DNA of 64,000 bases. Source: CAILUF01 sp964505265. Lineage in GTDB: Bacteria; Pseudomonadota; Alphaproteobacteria; Rickettsiales; UBA1997. The stretch covers positions 1-64,000 of the forward strand of contig CAZDGN010000001.1 of the NCBI GenBank assembly GCA_964505265.1, written 5' to 3'. Shown piece by piece: positions 52,160 to 60,547 of the stretch; within the stretch, counting starts at the first letter, position 1, and each line of letters starts with the position of its first letter. The notes below the pieces were generated by a model. That model worked only from the letters and a program-made list of their open reading frames with translations, was not told where the DNA came from and searched no databases. The position numbers and the translations under genes are program-made.

Positions 52160-53053
52160 TTAAATATCGTGAGAAAAAATTGTTTCTAAATATTTGCGAT
52201 AATCGGAATTTTTTTTGTAATTTTCGGTAAGTTTTAAAACTTGCTCTTTATTGATAAATCCCCGTTTAAAGGCAATTTCTTCAAGGCAGGCAATTTTTAA
52301 ACCTTGGCGCTTTTCAATAGTTTGAATAAATTTTGCCGAGTCAAGAAGTGAGTCAGGGGTGCCGGCATCAAGCCATGCAAACCCTTGTCCAAGTTTGATT
52401 ACCCCTAATTTTCCTTGTGTTAAATAAACCTTGTTGACATCGGTAATTTCTAGCTCACCTCGGGCTGAAGGCTTTAGGTTTTTAGCAATCTTTACTACCT
52501 CATTATTGTAAATATAAAATCCAGTTACTGCCCAATTTGATTTTGGATAAGTGGGTTTTTCCTCAATTGATATTGCCAAATTTTTACTTGAGTCAAGCTC
52601 TACAACGCCATATCTTTCAGGGTCAGAGACTTGATAAGCAAAAATATAGGCATCAGTTTTTTTCTCTTCTAAAGCATTTAAATAATGTTGAAAATTTTCA
52701 GAATTAAAATCTGATCCATAAAAAATATTATCACCCAAAATTAAACAAACATTATCATTGCCAATAAAATTTTCGCCAACAATAAATGCCTCGGCAATGC
52801 CTTTTGGTTGGTGTTGAATGGCATAAGAAAGTTTTATGCCAAATTTTTTGCCATTACCTAAGAATTTTTCAATATTTCCAGTGTCTTCTGGGGTTGAAAT
52901 AATTAAAATCTCGGTAATTCCGATATTCATTAATGTTGCCAGCGGATAACAAATCATCGGCTTATCATAAACTGGTAATAGTTGCTTAGAAATAATTTGA
53001 GTTAATGGCGCCAAGCGAGTTCCACTGCCACCAGCAAGAATAATCCCTTTCAT
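52160..53053 (-). CDS. rfbA: Glucose-1-phosphate thymidylyltransferase
   Basis: First step of dTDP-sugar synthesis: glucose-1-phosphate plus dTTP to dTDP-glucose. A 297-aa protein with GGSGTRLAPLTQIISKQLLP (8-27), YDKPMICYPL, LGDNIFYGSDF (about 109-119), VTGFYIYNN and FAWLDAGTPDSL. Intact. It opens the minus-strand operon rfbA-GT2-GT2-GT2-rfbD. Divergent from cmk with a 139-nt promoter region. Confidence 0.96.
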   Translation of the reverse strand: MKGIILAGGSGTRLAPLTQIISKQLLPVYDKPMICYPLATLMNIGITEILIISTPEDTGNIEKFLGNGKKFGIKLSYAIQHQPKGIAEAFIVGENFIGNDNVCLILGDNIFYGSDFNSENFQHYLNALEEKKTDAYIFAYQVSDPERYGVVELDSSKNLAISIEEKPTYPKSNWAVTGFYIYNNEVVKIAKNLKPSARGELEITDVNKVYLTQGKLGVIKLGQGFAWLDAGTPDSLLDSAKFIQTIEKRQGLKIACLEEIAFKRGFINKEQVLKLTENYKKNSDYRKYLETIFSHDI

Positions 53054-53192
53054 ATTTAGTAGGTTAAATTAAAATTAATAGGATATTTTAAAGTGCCATC
53101 AATAAAAATCAAATCCAAAAATTTCAAATATTTATTTGTAATTTTTAAATTTTTTTATATGATTTTAATGGTAATTAACAAATTTATATAAA

Positions 53193-53852
53193 ATGATTTC
53201 AAATAATTCTAATACTCAAATTGTTATTGCTATTGATGGTCCATCGGCTTCTGGAAAAGGGACTGTTGCCAAGAAAATCGCTGATCATTTTAATATTGCC
53301 TATCTTAATACTGGAGCCTTATATCGGGCGGTTGCCCTACAAATGCAAGAAAAGCAAATTGCTGTTGAAGATCTAGATAAATTTTTGCCAGAAATAGCCT
53401 TAAAATTGCAATATAAAGATTTGGAAAATCCAAAATTATTTCTTGAAAATTGTGGGCAGTTGGCATCGAAAATTGCTCAAAATCCGCGTTTAAGAAATGA
53501 TTTACTGATTTATCAAAAAAATTTTGTTAAACAAAACTCTTTGGGTTGTGTTCTTGATGGTCGAGACACCACAACGGTAATTTGCCCAGAAGCTGACTTT
53601 AAATTTTTTATCACCGCAGATGTTGAAATCCGTGCCAAAAGACGCTATTTGCAACTTAAAGACAGCTCTCCATTAATCGATTATTCACAAATTTTGCAAC
53701 AATTAAAAGAGCGTGATGCTAATGATTTGAATCGAAAGTTTTCTCCTTTAAAAATTGCCGACGATGCAATATTTATTGATAATGGAGACCTTACAATTGT
53801 CCAAACTTTTGACATAATTTTAAAACATATTAATCTAAAAATTTCTAAATAA
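53193..53852 (+). CDS. cmk: Cytidylate kinase
   Basis: Phosphorylates CMP and dCMP for nucleic-acid synthesis. A 219-aa P-loop kinase with IDGPSASGKGTVAKKIA (about 14-30), YLNTGALYRAVA, DGRDTTTVICPEADFKFF and the LID arginines in AKRRYLQLK, ERDANDLNRKFSPL. Its stop codon overlaps the purH start (TAATG). The ATG is preceded only by A and T. Confidence 0.95.
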   Translation: MISNNSNTQIVIAIDGPSASGKGTVAKKIADHFNIAYLNTGALYRAVALQMQEKQIAVEDLDKFLPEIALKLQYKDLENPKLFLENCGQLASKIAQNPRLRNDLLIYQKNFVKQNSLGCVLDGRDTTTVICPEADFKFFITADVEIRAKRRYLQLKDSSPLIDYSQILQQLKERDANDLNRKFSPLKIADDAIFIDNGDLTIVQTFDIILKHINLKISK

Positions 53853-55399
53853 TGCCTAATTTACAAAAAATTTCTCGTTGCTTAATATCGGTTTCTAACA
53901 AAGAATCGGTGGTGGATTTAGCAAATTTTTTACACCAAAATAATATCGAAATAATTTCTACTGGAGGCACTTATAATTTGCTTAAGCAAAATAATATACC
54001 GGCAATAGAAGTTTCTCAATTTACCAATTTTCCTGAAATTATGGAAGGTCGCTTGAAAACTCTTCACCCCAAGGTTCATGGGGCTTTACTTGCTATTAAT
54101 AATAGCGAATTGCATCAAAATCAAGCCAAAGAAAACGATATTTCTTCAATCGATTTATTAATCGTCAACCTATATCCATTTCAAGAAACTGTAGCCAGCA
54201 CCTTAGACGAAGAAAAAATCATTGAAAATATTGATATTGGTGGTCCTGCTATGGTGCGCTCCGCTGGTAAAAATTTTGCCTTTAAAACCGTAATTACTTC
54301 ACCCAGTAACTACAGCGATTTAATCGCCGAGCTCAAGCAAAATCAAAATCAAACTTCATTTGAATTTCGAAAAAAAATGGCTTCAATTGCCTTCAAAAAT
54401 ATTGCTGATTATGATTTGGCAATTGCCAATTGGTTCAATCAAGATAATTTTTCATTAGTTGGAAGTTTGAAACAAAAATTGCGTTATGGTGAAAATTCTC
54501 ACCAATTTGCTGAGATCTACAAGCTGGATAATATTGATTTTGGTATTGTAAATTCAATTCAAATTCAAGGTAAAGAATTGAGCTATAATAACTATAATGA
54601 TGCCGAAAGCGCTTTAGCATTGATTCTTGAATTTAGTCAGCCTTCATCGGCAATCATTAAACATGGCAACCCTTGCGGAGTGGCTTCTTCTTCTAATATC
54701 ATTGATGCTTATAAAAAATCACTTGCCTGTGATCCAAAAAGTGCCTTTGGTGGAATTGTTGCTATAAATCAAGAAATTAATGATGAAATCGCCAACGAAC
54801 TGGCAAAAATGTTTTATGAAGTCATCATTGCTCCAAGTATTACCAATAGCGCCCGCGAAATTTTATCAAGTAAAAAAAACTTACGAGTTTTGATTTCGAA
54901 ATATCAAAAAAACACTCATCGTCAAGTCAAAACTATTTCTGGAGGGTTCTTGGTTCAGGATCAAGACCATATTGATTTTAGCGTAAATGATATAAGATTG
55001 GTTTCAAAAAAAGCCATTAATGATTATGAAATGGAGCAATTGATTTTTGCCATGAGAGTTTGTAAGCATGTGAAATCTAATGCGGTTGTAGTCGTTAAAA
55101 ATCTACAAACATTTGGGCTTGGAGTTGGTCAAACTAGTAGGGTTGACTCCACGGAAATTGCGTGCAAAAAAGCTCAAAATTATTTTGACGGCGAAAAAAT
55201 TATTGATAATGCTAAAGGCTCTTATTTAGCTTCCGACGCGTTTTTTCCATTTGCTGATAATATTGAAATTGCTCACAAATATGGTATTAAAGCAATAATT
55301 GCTCCAGCTGGCTCAATGCGCGATGGCGAAGTTATTGATAAGGCTGATGAACTTGGTATCGCCTTATATTTTATTACTTCAAGACATTTTAAACATTAA
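53852..55399 (+). CDS. purH: Bifunctional purine biosynthesis protein PurH
   Basis: Last two steps to IMP: AICAR formyltransferase and IMP cyclohydrolase. At 515 aa it has full length. The N-terminal IMP cyclohydrolase part has STGGTYNLLK, EGRLKTLHPKVHGALL and VNLYPF; the C-terminal transformylase has KLRYGENSHQFA, IIKHGNPCGVA (catalytic Lys-His) and SDAFFPFADNIE. It is 1 nt overlapped with cmk and 10 nt from pepF. Confidence 0.96.
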   Translation: MPNLQKISRCLISVSNKESVVDLANFLHQNNIEIISTGGTYNLLKQNNIPAIEVSQFTNFPEIMEGRLKTLHPKVHGALLAINNSELHQNQAKENDISSIDLLIVNLYPFQETVASTLDEEKIIENIDIGGPAMVRSAGKNFAFKTVITSPSNYSDLIAELKQNQNQTSFEFRKKMASIAFKNIADYDLAIANWFNQDNFSLVGSLKQKLRYGENSHQFAEIYKLDNIDFGIVNSIQIQGKELSYNNYNDAESALALILEFSQPSSAIIKHGNPCGVASSSNIIDAYKKSLACDPKSAFGGIVAINQEINDEIANELAKMFYEVIIAPSITNSAREILSSKKNLRVLISKYQKNTHRQVKTISGGFLVQDQDHIDFSVNDIRLVSKKAINDYEMEQLIFAMRVCKHVKSNAVVVVKNLQTFGLGVGQTSRVDSTEIACKKAQNYFDGEKIIDNAKGSYLASDAFFPFADNIEIAHKYGIKAIIAPAGSMRDGEVIDKADELGIALYFITSRHFKH

Positions 55400-55409
55400 T
55401 TTTTTACAA

Positions 55410-57203
55410 ATGACCTCAAAAAAAAATTCCAATCTCGAAGTCTTACCAACTTGGGATTTATCTGATTTATATAGCTCAATTTCTGATAAGAAAATCAATG
55501 CTGATTTAAAAAAAATTGCTAAAAATTGCGATGATTTTGTTGAAAACTATCAAAATAAAATTGACAAAATTTCTGCGAAAGATTTGTTGCAAACAATCAA
55601 AAATTACGAAGAAATTTCAGCACAAATTGGTAAAATATCAACTTTTGCATATCTGCTTTATTCAAGCGATTTATCTAATCAAGATAACATTAATTTTTAT
55701 CAAAATACTTCGGAAAAAATCAATAATTTAGAAAATAAAATTTTATTTTTTTGTCTTGAATTAAATGAATTATCAAATAAAAAATTTGATGAATTATTTG
55801 CCGACAAATCCTTAAAATTTTATCAACCTTTTTTGCGAGATTTGCGAGTTTTTAAACCTTATCAACTTTCTAAAGAACTTGAAAAATTTGCCCTTGAAAA
55901 AGATATAACCTCGCGCTCGGCCTTTGTTCGACTCTTTGATGAAACCATCAATAATTTAAAATTTTCCTACAAAAAAAAATCATTAAATTCGCAAGAAATT
56001 TTTGATTTATTATCAAATTCTGACCGAAAAATTCGTCAAAATGCAGGACAATCAATTATCGAAACTTTTGGCAATAATGCAAAATTATTTGCTTTTATTA
56101 CCAATATTTTGGCCAAAGATAAAGCCATAATTGACCAATATCGAGGCTTTAAAAATCCGATTTCGCCACGAAATTTAACTAATTTTGTTGAAGATGAAAT
56201 TGTTGAAACCTTAATTGAAAGTGTGAAGGCAAATTATTCTAAAATTTCACACAAATATTACCATTTAAAAGCAAAAATTTTAGATTTACCAAAACTTGAT
56301 TTTTATGATCGCGGTGCTCCACTTTTTGCCAAAGATAACGACAAGATTTCATGGCAAGAAGCGAAAAATTTGGTGCTTGAAGCCTATCAAGAATTTAACC
56401 CGCAAATGGCACAAATTGCCCAAAAATTTTTTGATAATAATTGGATTGATGCCAAAGTTGTTGCTGGTAAAGACTCGGGGGCATATTCGCATCCCTGTGT
56501 TCCAGATGTTCACCCTTATATTTTAATGAATTTTCAAGGGAAAATTCGCGATGTTATGACCCTTGCTCATGAACTTGGGCACGGTATTCATCAATATTTG
56601 GCAAGAAAGCAAGGATATTTAATGGCTCAAACCCCATTAACATTAGCGGAAACTGCTTCGGTTTTTGGAGAGCAATTGGTCTTTCAAAAAATTTTAAATA
56701 ATGAAAAAAACCCGCAAAAAAAACGCATAATTATTGCCAATAAAATTGAAGATATGATTAATACGGTGGTTCGTCAAATCGCTTTTTTAGATTTTGAAAG
56801 CAAAATACATAATACTCGCAAAAAATATGAATTACCCCTTGATGAAATCAATAATTATTGGCTTGAGGTGCAAAAAGAAAGCTTGGGTTCAGCTTTTAAT
56901 TTTGATGATGGTTATAAATATTTTTGGTGTTATATTCCGCATTTTATTCATTCACCATTTTATGTTTATTCTTATGCCTTTGGTGATTGCTTGGTAAATT
57001 CATTATATGGAATTTATCAACAAAATAAAATTAAGGACTTCGATAAAAAATATTTACAAATGCTTGAACTCGGAGGAACTAAGCATCACAAAGCAATGCT
57101 TGAGCCATTTGGTTTGGACATTTCTAAAGCTGATTTTTGGCAATCGGGTTTAAATGTGATTATTGATTATATTGATCAATTAGATGCCCTTCTTAAAGAT
57201 TAG
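55410..57203 (+). CDS. pepF: M3 family oligoendopeptidase F
   Basis: Cytosolic zinc metallopeptidase that degrades short peptides. The ATG at 55410 gives 597 aa and the normal start (LPTWDLSDLYSS); an open frame further upstream only overlaps purH. The zinc motif H-E-L-G-H-G begins at His387, with the third ligand Glu in LAETASVFGE about 25 residues later. The C-terminal YIPHFIHSPFYVYSYAFGD is typical of PepF. It is followed by a 234-nt gap before rpsB. Confidence 0.94.
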   Translation: MTSKKNSNLEVLPTWDLSDLYSSISDKKINADLKKIAKNCDDFVENYQNKIDKISAKDLLQTIKNYEEISAQIGKISTFAYLLYSSDLSNQDNINFYQNTSEKINNLENKILFFCLELNELSNKKFDELFADKSLKFYQPFLRDLRVFKPYQLSKELEKFALEKDITSRSAFVRLFDETINNLKFSYKKKSLNSQEIFDLLSNSDRKIRQNAGQSIIETFGNNAKLFAFITNILAKDKAIIDQYRGFKNPISPRNLTNFVEDEIVETLIESVKANYSKISHKYYHLKAKILDLPKLDFYDRGAPLFAKDNDKISWQEAKNLVLEAYQEFNPQMAQIAQKFFDNNWIDAKVVAGKDSGAYSHPCVPDVHPYILMNFQGKIRDVMTLAHELGHGIHQYLARKQGYLMAQTPLTLAETASVFGEQLVFQKILNNEKNPQKKRIIIANKIEDMINTVVRQIAFLDFESKIHNTRKKYELPLDEINNYWLEVQKESLGSAFNFDDGYKYFWCYIPHFIHSPFYVYSYAFGDCLVNSLYGIYQQNKIKDFDKKYLQMLELGGTKHHKAMLEPFGLDISKADFWQSGLNVIIDYIDQLDALLKD

Positions 57204-57408
57204 TAGCGGGTTTTTTAAGGGGAAAAAAATATTTGCAATTGTTTTTTATATAATTAAAATCTTTGGCAAGAAAATTTTGATGTCTAATCAAAATTTCAAT
57301 TTTAAATTCCACAAATATTAACATTTTGGTGTTTTTTTAATCTTGTCCAAGGCTTCTAGCAATGGATCTTAAAAAATGTTTTTTAAGAATTAAATAAATT
57401 TCGTTGAT

Positions 57409-57427
57409 ATTTGGTAACAAACCAAAT
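57409..57427 (+). promoter_or_regulatory. Hairpin in the rpsB leader
   Basis: Perfect stem ATTTGGT / ACCAAAT with a 5-nt loop, ending 10 nt before the rpsB ATG. Upstream, at 57368-57387, CTTAAAAAA / TTTTTTAAG forms another perfect stem with a 2-nt loop. rpsB leaders are autoregulated by S2 in several proteobacteria (family knowledge), so these may be regulatory, but neither matches a motif I can name. Confidence 0.35.
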
Positions 57428-57437
57428 TTTTAAATAT

Positions 57438-58406
57438 ATGTCAAAACAAGAACTTCCGCAATTTAGCATCCGTCAACTTATTGAAGCTGGTTTTCACTTC
57501 GGTCACAAAACTATGCGCCGTAATCCAAAAATGGCAAAATATATTCACACTAGTAGAAATGGTGTGAGCATTATTGATCTTAACAAAACCGCTCAAATGC
57601 TTCACTCAAGCTTAAAAATTGTTAAAGAAATTGCCAAAAATAACGGCAGAATTTTATTTATTGCTACTAAAAAACAAGCAATTGAACCTGTCGCCGATGC
57701 TGCCAAAAGATCTGGTCAATATTATGTTAATTTTCGTTGGTTAGGTGGAATGCTTACAAACTGGAAAACTGTTTCTCAATCAATCAAAACTCTCAAAAAA
57801 GTTGAAGAACAACTTGCTGATACCGAGGTTGGTTACAATAAAAAAGAAAAATTAAACCTTGAAAGACAAAGATTAAAATTTGAGCATAACCTTGGTGGCA
57901 TCAAAAATATGGGTGGATATCCAGATTTAGTTATTGTAATTGATACCAACAAAGAATCGTTAGCAATTGCTGAAGCCAAAAAACTTAATGTTCCTATTAT
58001 GGCATTAGTTGATACTAACTGCAATCCAGATGATATAACTTTTGTGGTTCCTGGCAATGATGATTCAGCTAAATCAATTAAATTATTTTGTCGTTTAATA
58101 TCCGATGCAATTATCGCTGGAATTAAAGAAAATATGATTTCGCAAGGTCTTGATGTTAGTAAAATTGACAGTCAAGGTATTGTCAATAATTTACCTGAAA
58201 AAAAGTCAGAAAAAAAGGAAGATAAATTTGTTAAGTTTGACAAAAAAACTTCAAGAAAATCAGAAAATAACGAGTCAGAATCTTCAGCTGACGAAGATAA
58301 AAAATCTCCAAAAAAATCAAAATTTTCTGACAAAAAACCAGAAAAAACTGAGGTAAAAGTTGTAACTAAAAAACCATCTACTAAAAAAACCGAAGGTAAA
58401 AAATAA
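57438..58406 (+). CDS. rpsB: 30S ribosomal protein S2 with a long charged C-terminal tail
   Basis: The ATG at 57438 was chosen because the protein then begins in the family way (MSKQELPQFSIRQLIEAGFHFGH). Residues up to about 235 are a normal S2: GHKTMRRNPKMAKYI, NWKTVSQSIKTL, GGIKNMGGYPDLVIVID, ALVDTNCNPDDITFVVPGNDD. Residues about 235-322 form a Lys/Ser/Glu-rich disordered tail with repeated K-K, S-E and T-K units. Some alphaproteobacterial S2 proteins have tails; this one is long. The rpsB-tsf pair is conserved, and no Shine-Dalgarno sequence is present. Confidence 0.95.
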   Translation: MSKQELPQFSIRQLIEAGFHFGHKTMRRNPKMAKYIHTSRNGVSIIDLNKTAQMLHSSLKIVKEIAKNNGRILFIATKKQAIEPVADAAKRSGQYYVNFRWLGGMLTNWKTVSQSIKTLKKVEEQLADTEVGYNKKEKLNLERQRLKFEHNLGGIKNMGGYPDLVIVIDTNKESLAIAEAKKLNVPIMALVDTNCNPDDITFVVPGNDDSAKSIKLFCRLISDAIIAGIKENMISQGLDVSKIDSQGIVNNLPEKKSEKKEDKFVKFDKKTSRKSENNESESSADEDKKSPKKSKFSDKKPEKTEVKVVTKKPSTKKTEGKK

Positions 58407-58476
58407 TTTACCAATAATACCATTTTGATTTTATTATCGAAATGGCATATTTAATATTAATTTAATTTTTTATAAA

Positions 58477-59367
58477 ATGGCAGATTTATCACTCATAAAA
58501 AAACTTCGTGAAGCCACTGGATGTGGAATCGCAGATTGCAATAAAGCACTTGCTGAAAATAAAGATGATTTTGAAAAATCAGTTGATTGGCTTCGAAAAA
58601 AAGGTTTGGCATCAGCCTCAAAAAAAGCTGGCAGAGTTGCTTCGGAAGGATTGGTTGCGGTTGCTATTGATGGCAATATTGGTTCCATCATCGAAGTTAA
58701 TTCCGAGACTGATTTTGTTGCTCGTAATGAAAAGTTCCAAGATTTCGTTTCCAAAGTTTCTAAAGAAGCAATTAAATATGGCAATGACATTGCCAAATTT
58801 CAAGCTGACAAAGACGAAGAAGTTAAGTCGCAAATTGGTGTTATTGGAGAAAATATTAATATCCGCCGTATTGATTCCCTAAAAGTCAATAAGGGTCAAA
58901 TCGTTAGTTATATCCACAATGTTGTGGCCAATCAAATGGGTAAAATCGCGGTTTTGGTAGCTTTTGAGTCTGTGGCTTCTGCGGATAAACTTACCGAAAT
59001 TGGCAAACAAATTGCTATGCATATTGCCGCTGCTAAACCTGATGCTTTAAATGTCGAAGCAGTTGATCCAGCTAAATTAGCTCGCGAAACTGATGTTTTA
59101 AAAGAGCAAGCCAGAGCTTCGGGCAAGCCTGAAAATATCATCGAAAAAATGATGGAAGGGAGAATTCGTAAATATTACGAAGAGGTAGTTTTGCTTGAGC
59201 AAGCCTTTGTAATGGACGATAAAGTCAAAATCAAAGATTTAGTTGCTAATTTTGCCAAAGCAAATGGTGAAACAAAAATTTCTGGCTTTAAATTATACAT
59301 TTTAGGCGAAGGTCTTGAAAAAAAGGAAAATAATTTTGCCGAAGAAGTTGCTTCAATGCAAAAATAA
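58477..59367 (+). CDS. tsf: Elongation factor Ts
   Basis: Guanine-nucleotide exchange factor for EF-Tu. A 296-aa protein with the N-terminal UBA-like LIKKLREATGCGIADCNKAL, the exchange motif NSETDFVARNEKF (about 77-89), and duplicated core with MHIAAAKPDAL. Complete. It lies 70 nt after rpsB; this gap holds a weak CCATTT / AAATGG hairpin. The start ATG is preceded by TTTTTTATAAA, with no ribosome-binding site. Confidence 0.96.
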   Translation: MADLSLIKKLREATGCGIADCNKALAENKDDFEKSVDWLRKKGLASASKKAGRVASEGLVAVAIDGNIGSIIEVNSETDFVARNEKFQDFVSKVSKEAIKYGNDIAKFQADKDEEVKSQIGVIGENINIRRIDSLKVNKGQIVSYIHNVVANQMGKIAVLVAFESVASADKLTEIGKQIAMHIAAAKPDALNVEAVDPAKLARETDVLKEQARASGKPENIIEKMMEGRIRKYYEEVVLLEQAFVMDDKVKIKDLVANFAKANGETKISGFKLYILGEGLEKKENNFAEEVASMQK

Positions 59368-59401
59368 TTTTAGAAAAACGCTTTTAAATTTTTTTCTAAA
59401 A
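59368..59401 (+). terminator. Possible terminator of tsf
   Basis: Perfect 11-bp stem TTTTAGAAAAA (59368-59378) / TTTTTCTAAAA (59391-59401) with a 12-nt loop, one base after the tsf stop codon. The T-run lies inside the stem, so it is not a textbook terminator. Confidence 0.45.
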
Positions 59402-59413
59402 ATTAGTGGTGTC

Positions 59414-59530
59414 ATCACCCTCCCGCGAGGGGAGGGTGATAATACCTCTAATTTTGCCAAAGGAAAATTTTTAATTGAGTAAGAGGGGGGTGGTAATACC
59501 GCTAATTTTGAATGGAAAAATCTTATTTTA
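59414..59530. repeat. GC-rich 11-bp hairpin and two related direct repeat units
   Basis: ATCACCCTCCC (59414-59424) and its exact complement GGGAGGGTGAT (59430-59440) enclose GCGAG: a perfect, GC-rich palindrome that stands out in this AT-rich DNA. The right arm starts a unit (about 59427-59472: GAGGGTGATAATACC-x-CTAATTTTG then GGAAAATTT) that recurs in altered form at about 59483-59530 (GGGGTGGTAATACCGCTAATTTTG then GGAAAAATC). It resembles a dispersed intergenic (REP-like) element rather than a terminator, as no T-run follows. Confidence 0.65.
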
Positions 59531-59603
59531 TCGTATTAGATGTGGCTGATTATGCCGTCAAAAAAATATATAAATAACAAAATCATAGATTAAATTATTT
59601 TTC

Positions 59604-59710
59604 AAAATAAAATATTTCGCTAAAGACTAAATTTATAAAAATTTATTTTATCTTCGATATAAAATAATTTTCTAAAGACCGAATTTATTAAAATTGATTT
59701 TTTCTTCGAT
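59604..59710 (-). repeat. Tandem 55-bp duplication covering the 3' end of the S49 peptidase gene
   Basis: Two adjacent 55-bp units, 59656-59710 and 59604-59658, about 80 percent alike by eye. The first contains the last codons and stop of the peptidase gene (EKINFNKFGL-stop). The second, beyond the stop, still reads DKINFYKFSL-stop in one frame. So the gene's 3' end was duplicated downstream and has begun to drift. Confidence 0.75.
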
Positions 59711-60547
59711 TTTGTAAAATAAATTTTGTAAAAAATAATCATATTTTAATGATGATTTTTCGCTAATTAAGCCTTTGATAAAAGATTTTTTTGGAGTTAT
59801 TTCAATAAACTCAACCTTATCCCCGAATTTTTCTTGCATTTTAGCTCTTAAATCGCTTATTCCGTCGATTAATCCAAGTTTGTGTGCGGTGGAACCTGCC
59901 CAAAAAGCTCCTGTAAATAATTCATCTTCGCTTTTAGTTAATTTGTCTTTGCGAGAGATGCGAACGATATTTTTGAAATGTTCGTAAATATCTTTCTGTG
60001 CTTCCTTTAAAATTTCAATATTTTCACTTTGTTCGGGCAGAAACGGATCAAGAATTGCCTTGTTTTTACCCTCGGTGTAAATTCTTCTTTCAACTCCAAT
60101 TTTTTTGATTAAATCAACAAAGCCAAAACTGGAAAATATAACACCAATTGAACCAATTATTGAGGAATTATGTGCATAAATTTCATCTCCACTAAGAAGT
60201 AAAAAATACCCACCCGAAGCACAGACGTCTTGGGCAAAGCTATAAACTGGAATATGGTTTTTTTTGGATAATTCACGAATTAAATTGTAAATTAATTCCG
60301 ATTGAACGGGGGAGCCTCCGGGGGAGTTTATTGCTAAAGCGACGGCAGAAATTTTTTTGCTGGTAAATGCTTTTGTAATTAATGGCAAATAATTATTAAA
60401 ATTAATTCCTTGTTCAAACTTCGAGTCTTTGCCGATGATGCCGCTTAAATTTAAAACTGCGACTTTTGGGGTTTTTTGATAAAATTTTTTAATAAATTTG
60501 CTAAAACAGCAATTTGATTCATTGCTACATTTCTTGTTCTGGTTCAT
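59672..60547 (-). CDS. S49 family signal peptide peptidase-like serine protease
   Basis: SppA/SohB-type membrane-associated peptidase that clears cleaved signal peptides. A 291-aa protein, so the short single-domain class. AVLNLSGIIGKDSKFEQG (about 32-49), ALAINSPGGSPVQSE (85-99), the nucleophile Ser in DVCASGGYFLLLSGDEIYA (about 118-136), the catalytic lysine region GVERRIYTEGKNKAILDPF, and TGAFWAGSTAHKLGLID. A strong N-terminal membrane helix is lacking. It overlaps the MFS gene by 23 nt; its 3' end is part of a tandem duplication. Confidence 0.88.
   Translation of the reverse strand: MNQNKKCSNESNCCFSKFIKKFYQKTPKVAVLNLSGIIGKDSKFEQGINFNNYLPLITKAFTSKKISAVALAINSPGGSPVQSELIYNLIRELSKKNHIPVYSFAQDVCASGGYFLLLSGDEIYAHNSSIIGSIGVIFSSFGFVDLIKKIGVERRIYTEGKNKAILDPFLPEQSENIEILKEAQKDIYEHFKNIVRISRKDKLTKSEDELFTGAFWAGSTAHKLGLIDGISDLRAKMQEKFGDKVEFIEITPKKSFIKGLISEKSSLKYDYFLQNLFYKIEEKINFNKFGL

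Noticed and set aside
58172..58423. 83-codon open frame antisense to the rpsB tail
   Set aside because: It is the mirror of the low-complexity Lys/Ser tail; the composition (Phe/Ser/Leu) is that of an antisense shadow.
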